A DNA stretch of 53,136 bases, taken from NCBI GenBank assembly GCA_016793805.1, contig JAEUIZ010000016.1, positions 1 to 53,136 of the forward strand, in the 5' to 3' direction. Under the pieces are notes generated by a model that was not told the origin of the DNA, did not search any database, and was given only the letters and a program-made list of their open reading frames with translations. Of this stretch, positions 45,926-53,136 are shown one piece after another. Numbering within the stretch: the stretch's first letter is position 1; each line of letters opens with the position of its first letter. The DNA is from Phycisphaerae bacterium (GTDB lineage: Bacteria > Planctomycetota > Phycisphaerae > Phycisphaerales > UBA1924). The position numbers were made by a program, and so were the translations under genes.

Positions 45926-46738
45926 ATGCTGTTCCGTTCGTTCCGTCGCCGACGCCTCCGCCGCGGAGACTTCCCCGCGGCCTGGGACGCGATCCTCCGC
46001 GCCGAGATGCCGTTGTACGCGCGGCTCCCCGAGCCCGATCGTCGCGAACTGCAGGGCTGGATCCGCGTGTTCCTGGCGGAGAAGTACGTCGAGGGTTGCC
46101 GCGGGATGGTCGTGGACGATCGCGTCCGCGTCCTGATCGCGGCCCAGGCGTGCGTGCTCCTCCTGCGGCGCGCGCACGACGTGTTCCCCGGCATGCGCAC
46201 GGTGCTCGTCTATCCCGGGACGTTCATGGGGCGCGCGCGCACCACGGGCCCGGGCGGGGTCGTCACGCTCTCGGAGGACCCGCGCCTCGGCGAGTCGTGG
46301 TTCACCCCGATCGCGGGCGGGCCGGTGGTGCTCTCGTGGCCCGAGGTGGTCGCGGGGGCCGCCGACGCGCACGATGGACGCAACGTCGTCCTGCACGAGT
46401 TCGCCCACCAACTCGACGCGGAGTCCGGCGAGATGGAGGGGATGCCCTGGCTGGGGAACCTGGATCGGGCGCGGCAATGGCGCACGCTCCTCGCCCGCGA
46501 GCAGCGGCGGCTCGGGGCCCAGGCGTGGGCCAGGCAGCCCACCGTGCTCAACACCTACGGCGCGCAGAGCCCTGCCGAGTTCTTCGCGGTCGCCGTCGAG
46601 GCCTATTTCGAGCGGTCGGCCGCGCTTCGAGCCCATCACCCGGAGTTGTACGACACGCTGCGGGCCTACTTTGAGATCGACCCGGCGGCCGAGTGGGAGC
46701 GCGGGGGCACGGCCGCGGCCGGGCACGGGGCGGCGTAG
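45926..46738 (+). CDS. mtfA: MtfA-family zinc metallopeptidase
   Basis: 270 aa from ATG 45926 with GGAGAAAGGG upstream. The family core is clear: L-Q-G-W-I-R-V-F-L-A-E-K, V-L-V-Y-P-G-T-F, the zinc motif H-E-F-A-H-Q-L-D near 157, and the downstream Glu ligand in P-A-E-F-F-A-V-A-V-E-A-Y-F. MtfA of E. coli binds the repressor Mlc and cleaves peptides. No Mlc-like gene is present here. Cytosolic. It is divergent from the BamD-like gene across 197 bp. Confidence 0.9.
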   Translation: MLFRSFRRRRLRRGDFPAAWDAILRAEMPLYARLPEPDRRELQGWIRVFLAEKYVEGCRGMVVDDRVRVLIAAQACVLLLRRAHDVFPGMRTVLVYPGTFMGRARTTGPGGVVTLSEDPRLGESWFTPIAGGPVVLSWPEVVAGAADAHDGRNVVLHEFAHQLDAESGEMEGMPWLGNLDRARQWRTLLAREQRRLGAQAWARQPTVLNTYGAQSPAEFFAVAVEAYFERSAALRAHHPELYDTLRAYFEIDPAAEWERGGTAAAGHGAA

Positions 46739-46768
46739 ACACGCGCTCGAGATTCCATCCGGGGGGAC

Positions 46769-46797
46769 TTGACACGGGCTTGAAGGCGCGTTCAAAT
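46769..46797 (+). promoter_or_regulatory. Sigma70-like promoter overlapping the tetR operator
   Basis: TTGACA (46769-46774) is a perfect -35, then 17 nt, then TCAAAT (46792-46797). The -10 box lies inside the large palindrome, so a bound repressor would block it. The start codon of tetR is 330 bp further on, which is a long leader. Confidence 0.55.
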
Positions 46798-46822
46798 GGT
46801 GTTGAACGACCGCTCAAGCCCG
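46775..46822. promoter_or_regulatory. Large two-half-site palindrome, probable TetR operator
   Basis: CGGGCTTGA, 5 nt, CGTTCAA, 6-nt centre (ATGGTG), TTGAACG, 5 nt, TCAAGCCCG. Every base in both arm blocks matches, 16 pairs in total. Such a nested dyad fits cooperative binding by two TetR dimers. The rest of the 46739-47128 gap holds a run of ten G (46956-46965) and no gene I can support. Confidence 0.6.
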
Positions 46823-46955
46823 GCTCGTTGCCGGGAACGGGCCGGCCCGAGCCCCGCAGGCGCGAAGGGGTGAGGCGGAAGCACGCCGGAGGGAAGCCGA
46901 GACCGCTTCTTGATGACGGGCTTCTCAGGCTGAAGCATCCATGATGGAGTGGGAA

Positions 46956-46965
46956 GGGGGGGGGG
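46956..46965 (+). repeat. Poly-G tract of ten upstream of tetR
   Basis: Ten G in the leader between the operator and the ATG at 47129. An in-frame N-terminal extension from GTG 46949 would cross it, but has no ribosome site. Confidence 0.7.
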
Positions 46966-47128
46966 CGACGGAGGCGACCGCGTGACGACGGGCGGGCCAA
47001 GGCGGCCAAGGGGGAGCGCGACCGGAGGCGGAGCGCGTGGTGTGGCGCGCCGAGGCGTGGCGCGCGGCAGTCGGAGCGCGCCCGCGGCGCGTTCGCGCGA
47101 CGCCGAACAGGCCGGCCTTCCGCCCGCG

Positions 47129-47806
47129 ATGTCGACGCGCGAGCGCATCCTCCGCACCGCGTTCACGCTGTTCCACGAGCAGGGGTACCACGCGACGGGG
47201 ATCGCGACGATCCTGCGCGAGGCCGGGGTCAACGCGGGGAGCCTCTACCACTTCTTTCCCAGCAAGGACGACCTGCTCATCGGCGTGCTGGAATACGCGC
47301 TGGGTGCGCTCGAGCCCGCGGTGATGGGCCCGGCGTCGCGGCGCACGGACGATCCGATCGGGCGCGTCTTCGCGCTGCTGGCGCAGTATCGCGAGTGGAT
47401 GGGCGCGTGGGGATGCCGCATGGGATGCCCGATCGGGAACCTCGCGCTGGAGGTGGCGGACGACCAGCCGCGGGCGCGCCGGCTGATCCACGCGAACTTC
47501 GAGAACTGGGCGAGCGCGGTCCGCCGATGGCTGGACGACGCGGGCGATCGGCTCCCGCCGACGGTGGACCGCGGGCAACTGGCGCGGTTCGTGCTCACGG
47601 TGATGGAGGGCGGGATCATGCAGAGCCGGGCGGCGGGGGACCTTCGGCCGTTCGACGACGGCGTGGCGCAGTTGCGCGCGTACGTCGGCGCGCTCGAGGC
47701 GTCGGCTCGGGGCGGGGCGGATGGGGTTCGGACTCGCGGGCCGGCGCGTGGCCGGGGCGATCGCACAAGAGGCCCGCGGCGTCGCGGGCGAGGCCAAGCG
47801 GAGTGA
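47129..47806 (+). CDS. TetR-family transcriptional regulator
   Basis: 225 aa from ATG 47129. The DNA-binding domain (~2-48) reads R-E-R-I-L-R-T-A-F-T-L-F-H-E-Q-G-Y, T-G-I-A-T-I-L, G-V-N-A-G-S-L-Y-H-F-F-P-S-K-D-D-L, the standard TetR helix-turn-helix. The ligand domain has C-R-M-G-C-P-I-G-N-L-A, as in the AcuR/NemR-like branch that senses reactive electrophiles through Cys. The C-terminal ~25 residues are Arg/Gly-rich and unusual. It heads a tetR-VOC-SRPBCC cluster (13-bp gap to the VOC gene). It probably represses itself through the palindrome at 46775. Confidence 0.88.
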   Translation: MSTRERILRTAFTLFHEQGYHATGIATILREAGVNAGSLYHFFPSKDDLLIGVLEYALGALEPAVMGPASRRTDDPIGRVFALLAQYREWMGAWGCRMGCPIGNLALEVADDQPRARRLIHANFENWASAVRRWLDDAGDRLPPTVDRGQLARFVLTVMEGGIMQSRAAGDLRPFDDGVAQLRAYVGALEASARGGADGVRTRGPARGRGDRTRGPRRRGRGQAE

Positions 47807-47819
47807 AGGGAGCGTTGCT

Positions 47820-48194
47820 ATGCCGGCACCGGTGGTCCACTTTGAGTTCGGGTTCAAGAGCCTGGAGAAGGGCAAGGCGTTCTACGGCGGGCTGTTCGGG
47901 TGGGAGTTTCAGGAGTATGGCCCGAGCGCGATGATCGGGAACCTGGGCGGGCACGTCCCGAACCCAACGCCCGGGATCGGCGGGCACCTCAACGCGCTGG
48001 GTCACGAGCCGCACAACTACTGCATCGTCTACGCGCTGGTGGACGACCTCGAGGCGACGATCGCGAAGGCCAAGAAACTGGGCGGACAGGCGGTGGTCCC
48101 CCCGACCGAGGTGCCAGGCATGGGGCACTTCGCATGGCTGAAGGACCCCGAGGGCAACCTGGTGGGTCTGTGGAAGGCGATGCAACAGGGCTGA
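47820..48194 (+). CDS. VOC-superfamily (glyoxalase-like) protein
   Basis: 124 aa from ATG 47820, AAGGGAG upstream. A single VOC module: V-V-H-F-E-F-G-F-K-S-L-E-K-G-K-A-F-Y-G-G-L-F-G-W, and D-P-E-G-N-L-V-G-L-W at the end, with His and Glu in the metal positions. Length fits members that dimerise to form the active site. Possible role: detoxification of an electrophile sensed by the adjacent TetR protein, which is inference. Confidence 0.9.
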   Translation: MPAPVVHFEFGFKSLEKGKAFYGGLFGWEFQEYGPSAMIGNLGGHVPNPTPGIGGHLNALGHEPHNYCIVYALVDDLEATIAKAKKLGGQAVVPPTEVPGMGHFAWLKDPEGNLVGLWKAMQQG

Positions 48195-48277
48195 GGCGGC
48201 ATTCCACGGCGCCCGGGTCGAGATGGCCCGCGCGCCGCTTCAACACGCTCGCACACCCGGCGAGCAAGGAGTTGCTC

Positions 48278-49336
48278 ATGAAGCGCATCGCATTGGTGGC
48301 CTTGTTCCTGGCAGGTCCCGCGGCGCTCGCCGGCGAGCCGCCCGCCCCGGTGCCCCAACCGGCGTCGGCGCAGGCGCTGAGCCCGCAGGTCTGCGAGGCG
48401 ATCATCAGGACCACGCCCCGAGAACTCTGGAAAGTGTGGTCGACACCCGAGGGCTTCAAGAAACTGGGAGTCGCCAAGGTCGAGATGGACCTCCGCCCCG
48501 GCGGGCTCATCCGCTCGCACTACAGCCCCGAGGGCGTGCTGGGCGACGAGGGGACAATCGAGAACGAGGTGCTGGCGTTCGAGCCGGAGCGGATGCTGGC
48601 GATCCGCGTCCGCAAGCCGCCGAAGGGGTTCCCGTTCCCCGAGGCGTGGAAGCGGACCTGGTCTGTCGTCACGCTGACGGACCTGGGCGACGGGACGACG
48701 CACGTGCGCTTGGCGGGGCTGGGCTACGACCAGAGCGAGGAGTCGACCAAGATGCGCGAGTTCTTCGAGCAGGGCAACGCGTGGACGCTCCGTCGGCTGG
48801 CCAAGGAGTTCGACGCCTCGGCCCCAGCGCCCGCCGGCCCGGCCCACGCGCCCGCGCCGCTCGCGCCCATCACCATCGAAACGACGCTGTCCCGCCCGCG
48901 GGCCGAGGTCTGGCGGCTGCTCTCCACGAGCGCGGGGTGGAAGGAGTTCTTCGGCGTCGAGACCTCGATCGAGCCGCGACCCGGGGGCAAGTGGGAGATC
49001 TACTTCAACATGGCCGCCCCCGCGGGCGAGCGCGGATCCGAAGGGTGCCGGGTGCTGAGCGTGCTGCCGGGCGAGATGCTGAGTTACGACTGGAACGCAC
49101 CGCCCAAGTTCGCGCACGCGCGGGCCCGGCGCACCTGGGTCGTGCTGATGCTCGACGAGGTCGCGCCGGCGCTGACGCGGGTGCGGCTGGTGCACGACGG
49201 GTTCGCCGCGCAGGCCGCGGAGCACGCGGACCATCGCGCGGAGTGGGAGCAGGTGCGGGCGTACTTCGCCGCGGCGTGGCCCAAGGTGCTGGGGGCACTC
49301 AAGGCCAACGGGGAGGCGCGGCCGCCGGGAGAGTGA
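48278..49336 (+). CDS. Secreted protein with two SRPBCC/AHSA1-like domains
   Basis: 352 aa, AAGGAG before ATG 48278. A signal peptide M-K-R-I-A-L-V-A-L-F-L-A-G-P-A-A-L-A-G is followed by two AHSA1-type START-like domains (~37-180 and ~200-345) joined by an Ala/Pro linker. Domain 1: R-T-T-P-R-E-L-W-K-V-W-S-T-P-E-G, D-L-R-P-G-G. Domain 2: R-P-R-A-E-V-W-R-L-L-S-T, E-P-R-P-G-G-K-W-E. The fold binds hydrophobic ligands. Export of a tandem AHSA1 protein is uncommon. It lies 83 bp after the VOC gene, probably in the same regulon. Confidence 0.85.
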   Translation: MKRIALVALFLAGPAALAGEPPAPVPQPASAQALSPQVCEAIIRTTPRELWKVWSTPEGFKKLGVAKVEMDLRPGGLIRSHYSPEGVLGDEGTIENEVLAFEPERMLAIRVRKPPKGFPFPEAWKRTWSVVTLTDLGDGTTHVRLAGLGYDQSEESTKMREFFEQGNAWTLRRLAKEFDASAPAPAGPAHAPAPLAPITIETTLSRPRAEVWRLLSTSAGWKEFFGVETSIEPRPGGKWEIYFNMAAPAGERGSEGCRVLSVLPGEMLSYDWNAPPKFAHARARRTWVVLMLDEVAPALTRVRLVHDGFAAQAAEHADHRAEWEQVRAYFAAAWPKVLGALKANGEARPPGE

Positions 49337-49409
49337 TCCGGTCGCGGGGAGTGGGAGAGGAGGGCGGTCGATGCGCCGAGGTTCCGGCAGCGCCGAATCG
49401 GTGTGGGCC

Positions 49410-49439
49410 GTGTCGCTCGCGTCGTGGTCGTCTCGCATG
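49410..49439 (+). promoter_or_regulatory. Shared upstream box pair of beta-helix genes (copy at paralog 3)
   Basis: GTGTCGCTC (49410-49418), 13 nt, CTCGCATG (49432-49439), 54 bp before the ATG at 49493. Identical boxes and spacing to 10115-10144. Confidence 0.4.
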
Positions 49440-49492
49440 GAGATGCGGGCCCGGAGTTCTCTCGGGCCGACACACCCGAAAGGAAGCCTCCC

Positions 49493-50662
49493 ATGCGTCG
49501 TTCCACTGGCTCCATCCTCGCCGCAACTGCCCTTGTCGCCGCCGCGGGCGCCCTGGTCGCCGGCCCGCTGACCCCTCCCGCCGGCCCCGTGGCGAGCACC
49601 TACAAGACCCTCCAGCAGGTCGAGCCCCGGATCGACGTGGCGACCCTGCCCGGGGACTCGGTGGCGCAGTATTACATCACGCAGCCGGGCTCGTACTACC
49701 TCTCGGGGAATATCGTCGGGGCCTCGGGCCGAAGGGGCATCGTGATCCTCGCGAACAACGTGACCCTGGACCTCAACGGGTTCGCGATGCTCGGCGGAGG
49801 CGTCGGCGACGACGCGATCTTCTCGAACGCCGCGACCGGGCTGACCATCCGCAACGGGACGATCGACGGATGGGTCAAGGAGGGGCTGGACCTCTTTGGG
49901 GTCAACAACGTGCGGATCGAGGGCATCACGGTGCGGAACTCGAGCAACGGGTTCGGGATCATCGCGGGCAACGCGGCCAGCGTTCGGGACTGCACCGTCG
50001 TCGGCTCGAGCGCCGGGTTCATCTTCGGGGCCAACGCGGTGCTCGAGCGCTGCGTGGCGCAGTCCAACGCGGGCGTCGGGTTCCAACTCAGCACCGGCTC
50101 GGCGGCGAGCCACTGCACCGCCCGCCAGAACTCGGGCAACGGATTCTTCGTCGATAGTTTCTGCACCATCTCGCACTCGGCCATCACCGGGAACACCGGC
50201 TCGGGCGTCGAGATCGTCCCCGGCGTCCTGTCCGAGGGCGTTCGCGTCGAGCGCTGCACGATCGCCGAGAACCAGTTGGACGGCATCCGCCAGACCCTCG
50301 GGACCGATTGCTCCTTCGTCGACAACACCCTCACGCGGAACTGGAAGAGCGGGATGCGCCTGAGGGACTCGAACCAGGTCAAGGGGAACCTCGTGGCGAA
50401 CAACGGCGCGACCTCCGGGCCGCCCGAGGGCGGGATCGTCGTCGCCGGCGCCGCGAACATGATCGACGGGAACACGTTCGCGTTCAACGCCCCGGCCAGC
50501 GTCGTCGTCACCGCCGCCGCCAACAGCACGCTCGTGGTGCGCAACACCTTCACGGGCGGGACCGGCGTGACCAACAGCGGCGCGAACACGACGATCGGCG
50601 CGTTCACATCGGGCCCGGGCACCATCTCGTCCACCAACACGCTCACGAACGTGCAGCACTAG
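49493..50662 (+). CDS. Secreted right-handed beta-helix protein, paralog 3
   Basis: 389 aa, AAAGGAAG before ATG 49493; the in-frame extension from 49403 is rejected. Signal peptide M-R-R-S-T-G-S-I-L-A-A-T-A-L-V-A-A-A-G-A. It has the same family block as the products at 9041 and 10175 (G-P-L-T-P-P-A-G-P, Y-K-T-L-Q-Q-V-E-P-R-I, Q-P-G-S-Y-Y-L-S-G-N-I) and about ten beta-helix coils (N-N-V-T-L-D-L-N-G-F, C-T-V-V-G-S-S, E-R-C-V-A-Q-S-N-A-G). The copy stands 39 kb from the other two. Role: secreted repeat protein, unknown ligand. Confidence 0.85.
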   Translation: MRRSTGSILAATALVAAAGALVAGPLTPPAGPVASTYKTLQQVEPRIDVATLPGDSVAQYYITQPGSYYLSGNIVGASGRRGIVILANNVTLDLNGFAMLGGGVGDDAIFSNAATGLTIRNGTIDGWVKEGLDLFGVNNVRIEGITVRNSSNGFGIIAGNAASVRDCTVVGSSAGFIFGANAVLERCVAQSNAGVGFQLSTGSAASHCTARQNSGNGFFVDSFCTISHSAITGNTGSGVEIVPGVLSEGVRVERCTIAENQLDGIRQTLGTDCSFVDNTLTRNWKSGMRLRDSNQVKGNLVANNGATSGPPEGGIVVAGAANMIDGNTFAFNAPASVVVTAAANSTLVVRNTFTGGTGVTNSGANTTIGAFTSGPGTISSTNTLTNVQH

Positions 50663-50696
50663 TCGGGCGCGAGCCCACACGACCGGAGAAGAGGCG

Positions 50697-50726
50697 CACG
50701 GGCCGGCGCGACGTCGTCGGCCCGTG
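50697..50726. terminator. Hairpin between convergent genes, possible bidirectional terminator
   Basis: CACGGGCCG (50697-50705) pairs with CGGCCCGTG (50718-50726) around a 12-nt loop. There is no T-run on either side. It lies 35 bp after the beta-helix gene and 12 bp before the end of the convergent membrane-protein gene. Confidence 0.4.
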
Positions 50727-50737
50727 GCGCGCGCGGA

Positions 50738-51292
50738 TCACGCCGCCGGGGGCGATGCGGGTGGGGCGGCCGGGGGCGACGCGGGAGGCGCGGCGATCTG
50801 CTGCCGGCGGCGCTCCGCCGCTCGCCGAGCGTTCCACACCATGTAGATCGTGTGCAGCACGCGGGTCGTCGCCAGGCCCGAGCAGAACGCCGCGATCGCC
50901 GCCACCTCGCGATGCACGCCTCCGACCAGGCACCGGTGCAGCACGAACGCCGCGATCCCGTAGTACACCGGCCCGAGCACCATCCGCTCCACCTGCACGA
51001 TCGTCGCGTCCTGGAAGTACGTCAGGTGCTTCTTGTGCGGATCGTGGTGCTTGGCCCAAGGCACGTGGGGCCAGTGGTTCGCCAGCCAGTGCAGGAAGTA
51101 GTAGATCGCCACGTCGAAAATGACGTCCGAGATGAACGCCACCGCCATGATGATCCACGGCGTGTCGATCCCGAGCGTCCGCGTCAGCGTCACCGGGATG
51201 ATCGTCAGGAGCATCGCCGCCACACCCGCGGCGATGATGTTGATGTTCACGTTGACGATGCGGCGGGCGTAGAGCCGGGCGAGCAGGGCCAT
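50738..51292 (-). CDS. Small membrane protein, 184 aa
   Basis: It starts at ATG 51292 (M-A-L-L-A-R-L-Y-A-R-R-I-V-N-V-N); the longer frame to 51445 would cross a poly-C run. Three or four hydrophobic segments: ~16-35 (I-I-A-A-G-V-A-A-M-L-L-T-I-I-P-V), ~45-70 (I-I-M-A-V-A-F-I-S-D-V-I-F-D-V-A-I-Y-Y-F-L), ~105-125 and ~130-150. An Ala/Pro tail ends it. Family not recognised. H-W-L-A-N-H-W-P-H-V-P-W-A-K-H-H is a His/Trp-rich loop that could bind metal. TACCCT lies 9 nt upstream on the minus strand, directly beside a nine-base homopolymer. Confidence 0.7.
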   Translation of the reverse strand: MALLARLYARRIVNVNINIIAAGVAAMLLTIIPVTLTRTLGIDTPWIIMAVAFISDVIFDVAIYYFLHWLANHWPHVPWAKHHDPHKKHLTYFQDATIVQVERMVLGPVYYGIAAFVLHRCLVGGVHREVAAIAAFCSGLATTRVLHTIYMVWNARRAAERRRQQIAAPPASPPAAPPASPPAA

Positions 51293-51294
51293 GA

Positions 51295-51322
51295 GGGGTG
51301 TAGGGTAGGGGGGGGGAGGGGG
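51295..51322 (+). repeat. G-rich tract with nine-G run, potential G-quadruplex
   Basis: The plus strand shows G4, G3, G9 (51308-51316) and G5 runs with 1-4 nt between, which meets the usual quadruplex pattern. It lies just upstream of the minus-strand gene start at 51292, next to its candidate -10 box. Confidence 0.5.
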
Positions 51323-51537
51323 CAGAGAAATCCGAGTGGGGCCACTGGTGCGCCGCGATGCGCTCGGCGCTCCGCACTGAGTCGCGGCGCGGATGCGCGC
51401 TCGTGCGGCTCGAGCCGCGCCGCTGCCAGGGCCTCTCGGGGCCACGGGGCGTCTTGGTGTGCGAAGGACTAGGGCTTAGACCCTATGCGCACAGGCCTCC
51501 AAGTCTATCGGGCGTAGTCCGCTTTCTCGTTTTTCCA

Positions 51538-51566
51538 TTGACGACCGTGCGATCCCGTGATAAGTT
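51538..51566 (+). promoter_or_regulatory. Sigma70-like promoter of the last gene
   Basis: TTGACG (51538-51543), 17 nt, TAAGTT (51561-51566), in the AT-richest part of the 51293-51705 gap. The leader would be about 130 nt. A TAGGG/CCCTA dyad is present at 51470-51485. Otherwise the gap shows only the G-rich tract at 51295. Confidence 0.5.
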
Positions 51567-51705
51567 GGGGTTCGGTCTTGGGGCTCATCTCGCCGAGCGG
51601 GCCTTCAGAAGTGGACGGACGCGGTCTGTTGCCGCGCCCGGGGTCTGATCGGGCGGGGTGGAGCAAGGTGCGGGATGATTGCCCGCGGATTCAGGAGAGG
51701 ACCAC

Positions 51706-53136
51706 ATGATGATGCGTCGATTTACGGCGGCGGCTGCCGCGCTCGCGGCGTCGGCCGGCATGGCTCAGGCCCAGAGTTTCACCGAGGCGTTCGATGACAT
51801 CGTGACGCTCAGCACCTCCGGGGGCTGGTTCACGCAGAACAACAGTTCGCCCATCGGCCTGACGAACTACTTCCAGGGCAACCTGGCGGTCTTCGCCCCG
51901 CAGGCTTCGGCGGGCTACCTCGGAACCAACTTCAACAACGGTGCCGGGCTCGCGACGATCAGCAACTGGTTCGTCACGCCCGTGGTGAACCTCCAGAACG
52001 GGCAGACGTTCTCGTTCTGGACCCGAACGGTCGATGGGCCGTTCTTCCCCGATCGTCTCCAGGTGCGCATGAGCCTCGCGGGCGCGAGCACGAACGTGGG
52101 CGCGCTGGGCAACGCCACCGCGGTCGGCGACTTCACCAACCTGCTGCTCGACATCAACCCGACCTACCTCGCGACGGGCACGGGCAGCTACCCGAACGTC
52201 TGGACGCAGTTCACCGTCACGATCACGGGCGTGCCGGCCTCGACGCCGGGCCGCCTCGCGTTCCGCTACTTCGTCGAGAACGCCGGGCCCAGCGGCGCGA
52301 ACTCCGACTACATCGGGATCGACACCGCCGAGTACGTCGGCATGGCCGTCCCCACCGGCGCCTGCTGCCTCCCCAACGGCGATTGCGCCCCGGGCATCTC
52401 GCAGAACTCCTGCACCGGCCAGGGCGGCACCTACCAGGGTGACGGCAGCGTCTGCAACGTCCCCAACACCTGCCCGCAGCCCGCCACGGGCTCCTGCTGC
52501 CTCCCCGACGGCACCTGCATCAGCGCCACCAGCGTCAACTGCACCGCGCAGAACGGCATCTGGGGCGGCGCGAACTCGGCCTGCGGGACCGCCAACTGCG
52601 CCAAGGCCTTCGTCTACGTCGGGGCCGCCGTCCCGATCGCCGACGGCACGGGCTCGACGGCCTGCGGCGCCACGGCGACCGCCAGCGTCACCGTCGGCCA
52701 GTCCTTCCCGATCACCGGGATCGAGGCCGCCTACTTCATCACCCACACCTTCCAGGGCGACCTGATCGTCAACCTCTCCAAGTCGGGCGGCCCGAGCGTC
52801 AACATGGTCGATCGTCCCGGCGTGCCCGCGAGCACGTTCGGCTTCGGGACCGACAACTTCGGCGCCAGCAACTCCAACGCCGGGTACTTCATCTCCAACG
52901 ACACGGCGGCGAACATCTACGACGCCCCCGCCACCGCGGGCGTGAATAACCCGGTCGGCCGCTGGAAGAGCGAGGGCGCCATGGCGCCCTTCGTCGGGCT
53001 CGACTCGGCGGGCACCTGGAACCTCAACGTGACCGACTGCGCCGGCGGTGACACCGGCAACATCGTCGGGTTCATCCTGCTCCTGAAGATGGCGCCCTCG
53101 GGCGGCGGCTGCTACGCCAACTGCGACGCCTCGACG
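51706..53136 (+). CDS. Large secreted protein: choice-of-anchor-type sandwich, Cys-rich modules, P-domain-like region and start of a GC-type dockerin (partial)
   Basis: 477 codons to the window end, no stop. AGGAGAGG lies 5 nt before the first of three consecutive ATGs (51706, 51709, 51712). Signal peptide to ~23 (A-S-A-G-M-A-Q-A-Q). Residues ~25-215 form a beta-sandwich (W-F-V-T-P-V-V-N-L, F-S-F-W-T-R-T), resembling choice-of-anchor J. Two Cys modules follow (G-A-C-C-L-P-N-G-D-C and G-S-C-C-L-P-D-G-T-C). Then a proprotein-convertase P-like region with I-E-A-A-Y-F-I-T-H-T-F-Q-G-D-L-I-V-N-L and G-T-W-N-L-N-V-T-D-C-A-G-G-D-T-G. The last residues, C-Y-A-N-C-D-A-S-T, start a dockerin tail. Function: probably a surface-attached adhesive or structural protein. 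Confidence 0.85.
   Translation, partial: MMMRRFTAAAAALAASAGMAQAQSFTEAFDDIVTLSTSGGWFTQNNSSPIGLTNYFQGNLAVFAPQASAGYLGTNFNNGAGLATISNWFVTPVVNLQNGQTFSFWTRTVDGPFFPDRLQVRMSLAGASTNVGALGNATAVGDFTNLLLDINPTYLATGTGSYPNVWTQFTVTITGVPASTPGRLAFRYFVENAGPSGANSDYIGIDTAEYVGMAVPTGACCLPNGDCAPGISQNSCTGQGGTYQGDGSVCNVPNTCPQPATGSCCLPDGTCISATSVNCTAQNGIWGGANSACGTANCAKAFVYVGAAVPIADGTGSTACGATATASVTVGQSFPITGIEAAYFITHTFQGDLIVNLSKSGGPSVNMVDRPGVPASTFGFGTDNFGASNSNAGYFISNDTAANIYDAPATAGVNNPVGRWKSEGAMAPFVGLDSAGTWNLNVTDCAGGDTGNIVGFILLLKMAPSGGGCYANCDAST

Noticed and set aside
48029..50680. 883-residue Val/Asp/Gly-rich open frame on the minus strand
   Set aside because: Shadow of the VOC, SRPBCC and beta-helix genes; the repetitive look comes from the beta-helix codon pattern read backwards. 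The similar 891-residue frame at 8783-11458 is rejected for the same reason.

Overview
The window looks like a planctomycete chromosome, most likely class Phycisphaerae. The DNA is very GC-rich. Many secreted proteins end in a tandem Cys-rich tail (C-[FY]-A-[ND]-C-D ... D-F-[VI]-C-[FY] ... A-A-G-C-P) that I know as the GC-type dockerin of Phycisphaerales. There is also a PEP-CTERM protein, an ECF sigma factor paired with a TPR Ser/Thr kinase, a PVC-type small basic protein, and outer-membrane biogenesis genes (LptE-like, BamD-like) expected of a diderm. I saw no tRNA, rRNA, CRISPR array or prophage.

Layout. 1-139: end of an IS5-like element. 203-1240: secreted RCC1-repeat dockerin protein. 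1340-8937: asparagine synthetase, adenylosuccinate lyase, a Tat-exported TIM-barrel isomerase, and the kinase/sigma pair. 9041-12117: two secreted beta-helix paralogs and a dockerin protein. 12191-13718: a three-gene operon of unknown function whose first start codon lies in a perfect 13-bp hairpin. 13857-20746: four secreted propeller-type proteins in two overlapping pairs, with nadA between the pairs. 20977-25111: a hydrolase/membrane/ATP-grasp fusion, a phosphoesterase and a lone nuoI. 25164-30421: SPOR-like protein, small basic protein, aminotransferase, HDOD-GGDEF protein and an outer-membrane barrel. 30500-34392: MoxR, a SPINDLY/OGT-like glycosyltransferase and a GDP-fucose-synthase-like enzyme. 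34429-41892: hydrolase-like protein, fructosamine kinase, PEP-CTERM protein, homoaconitase-like enzyme, a secreted protein and a zinc-ribbon protein. 41928-45728: FtsH, LptE-like and BamD-like genes. 45926-49336: MtfA peptidase, then tetR, VOC and SRPBCC genes behind a large operator-like palindrome. 49493-53136: third beta-helix paralog, a small membrane protein and a large secreted protein that runs off the edge.

Main observations. (1) Two neighbouring genes for secreted propeller proteins have a simple repeat inside the signal-peptide coding region, an 11-unit tetranucleotide and a run of ten G. Both are out of frame from the start codon that carries a good Shine-Dalgarno sequence, as expected for phase-variable genes caught in the OFF state. 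(2) At least ten mainly housekeeping genes have a TANNNT box 5-9 nt before the start and no Shine-Dalgarno, pointing to leaderless transcription. Most genes for exported proteins have a good Shine-Dalgarno. (3) A SPINDLY-like glycosyltransferase sits directly before a GDP-fucose-synthase-like gene, suggesting bacterial protein O-fucosylation. (4) One start codon is buried in a perfect hairpin whose loop holds the Shine-Dalgarno.
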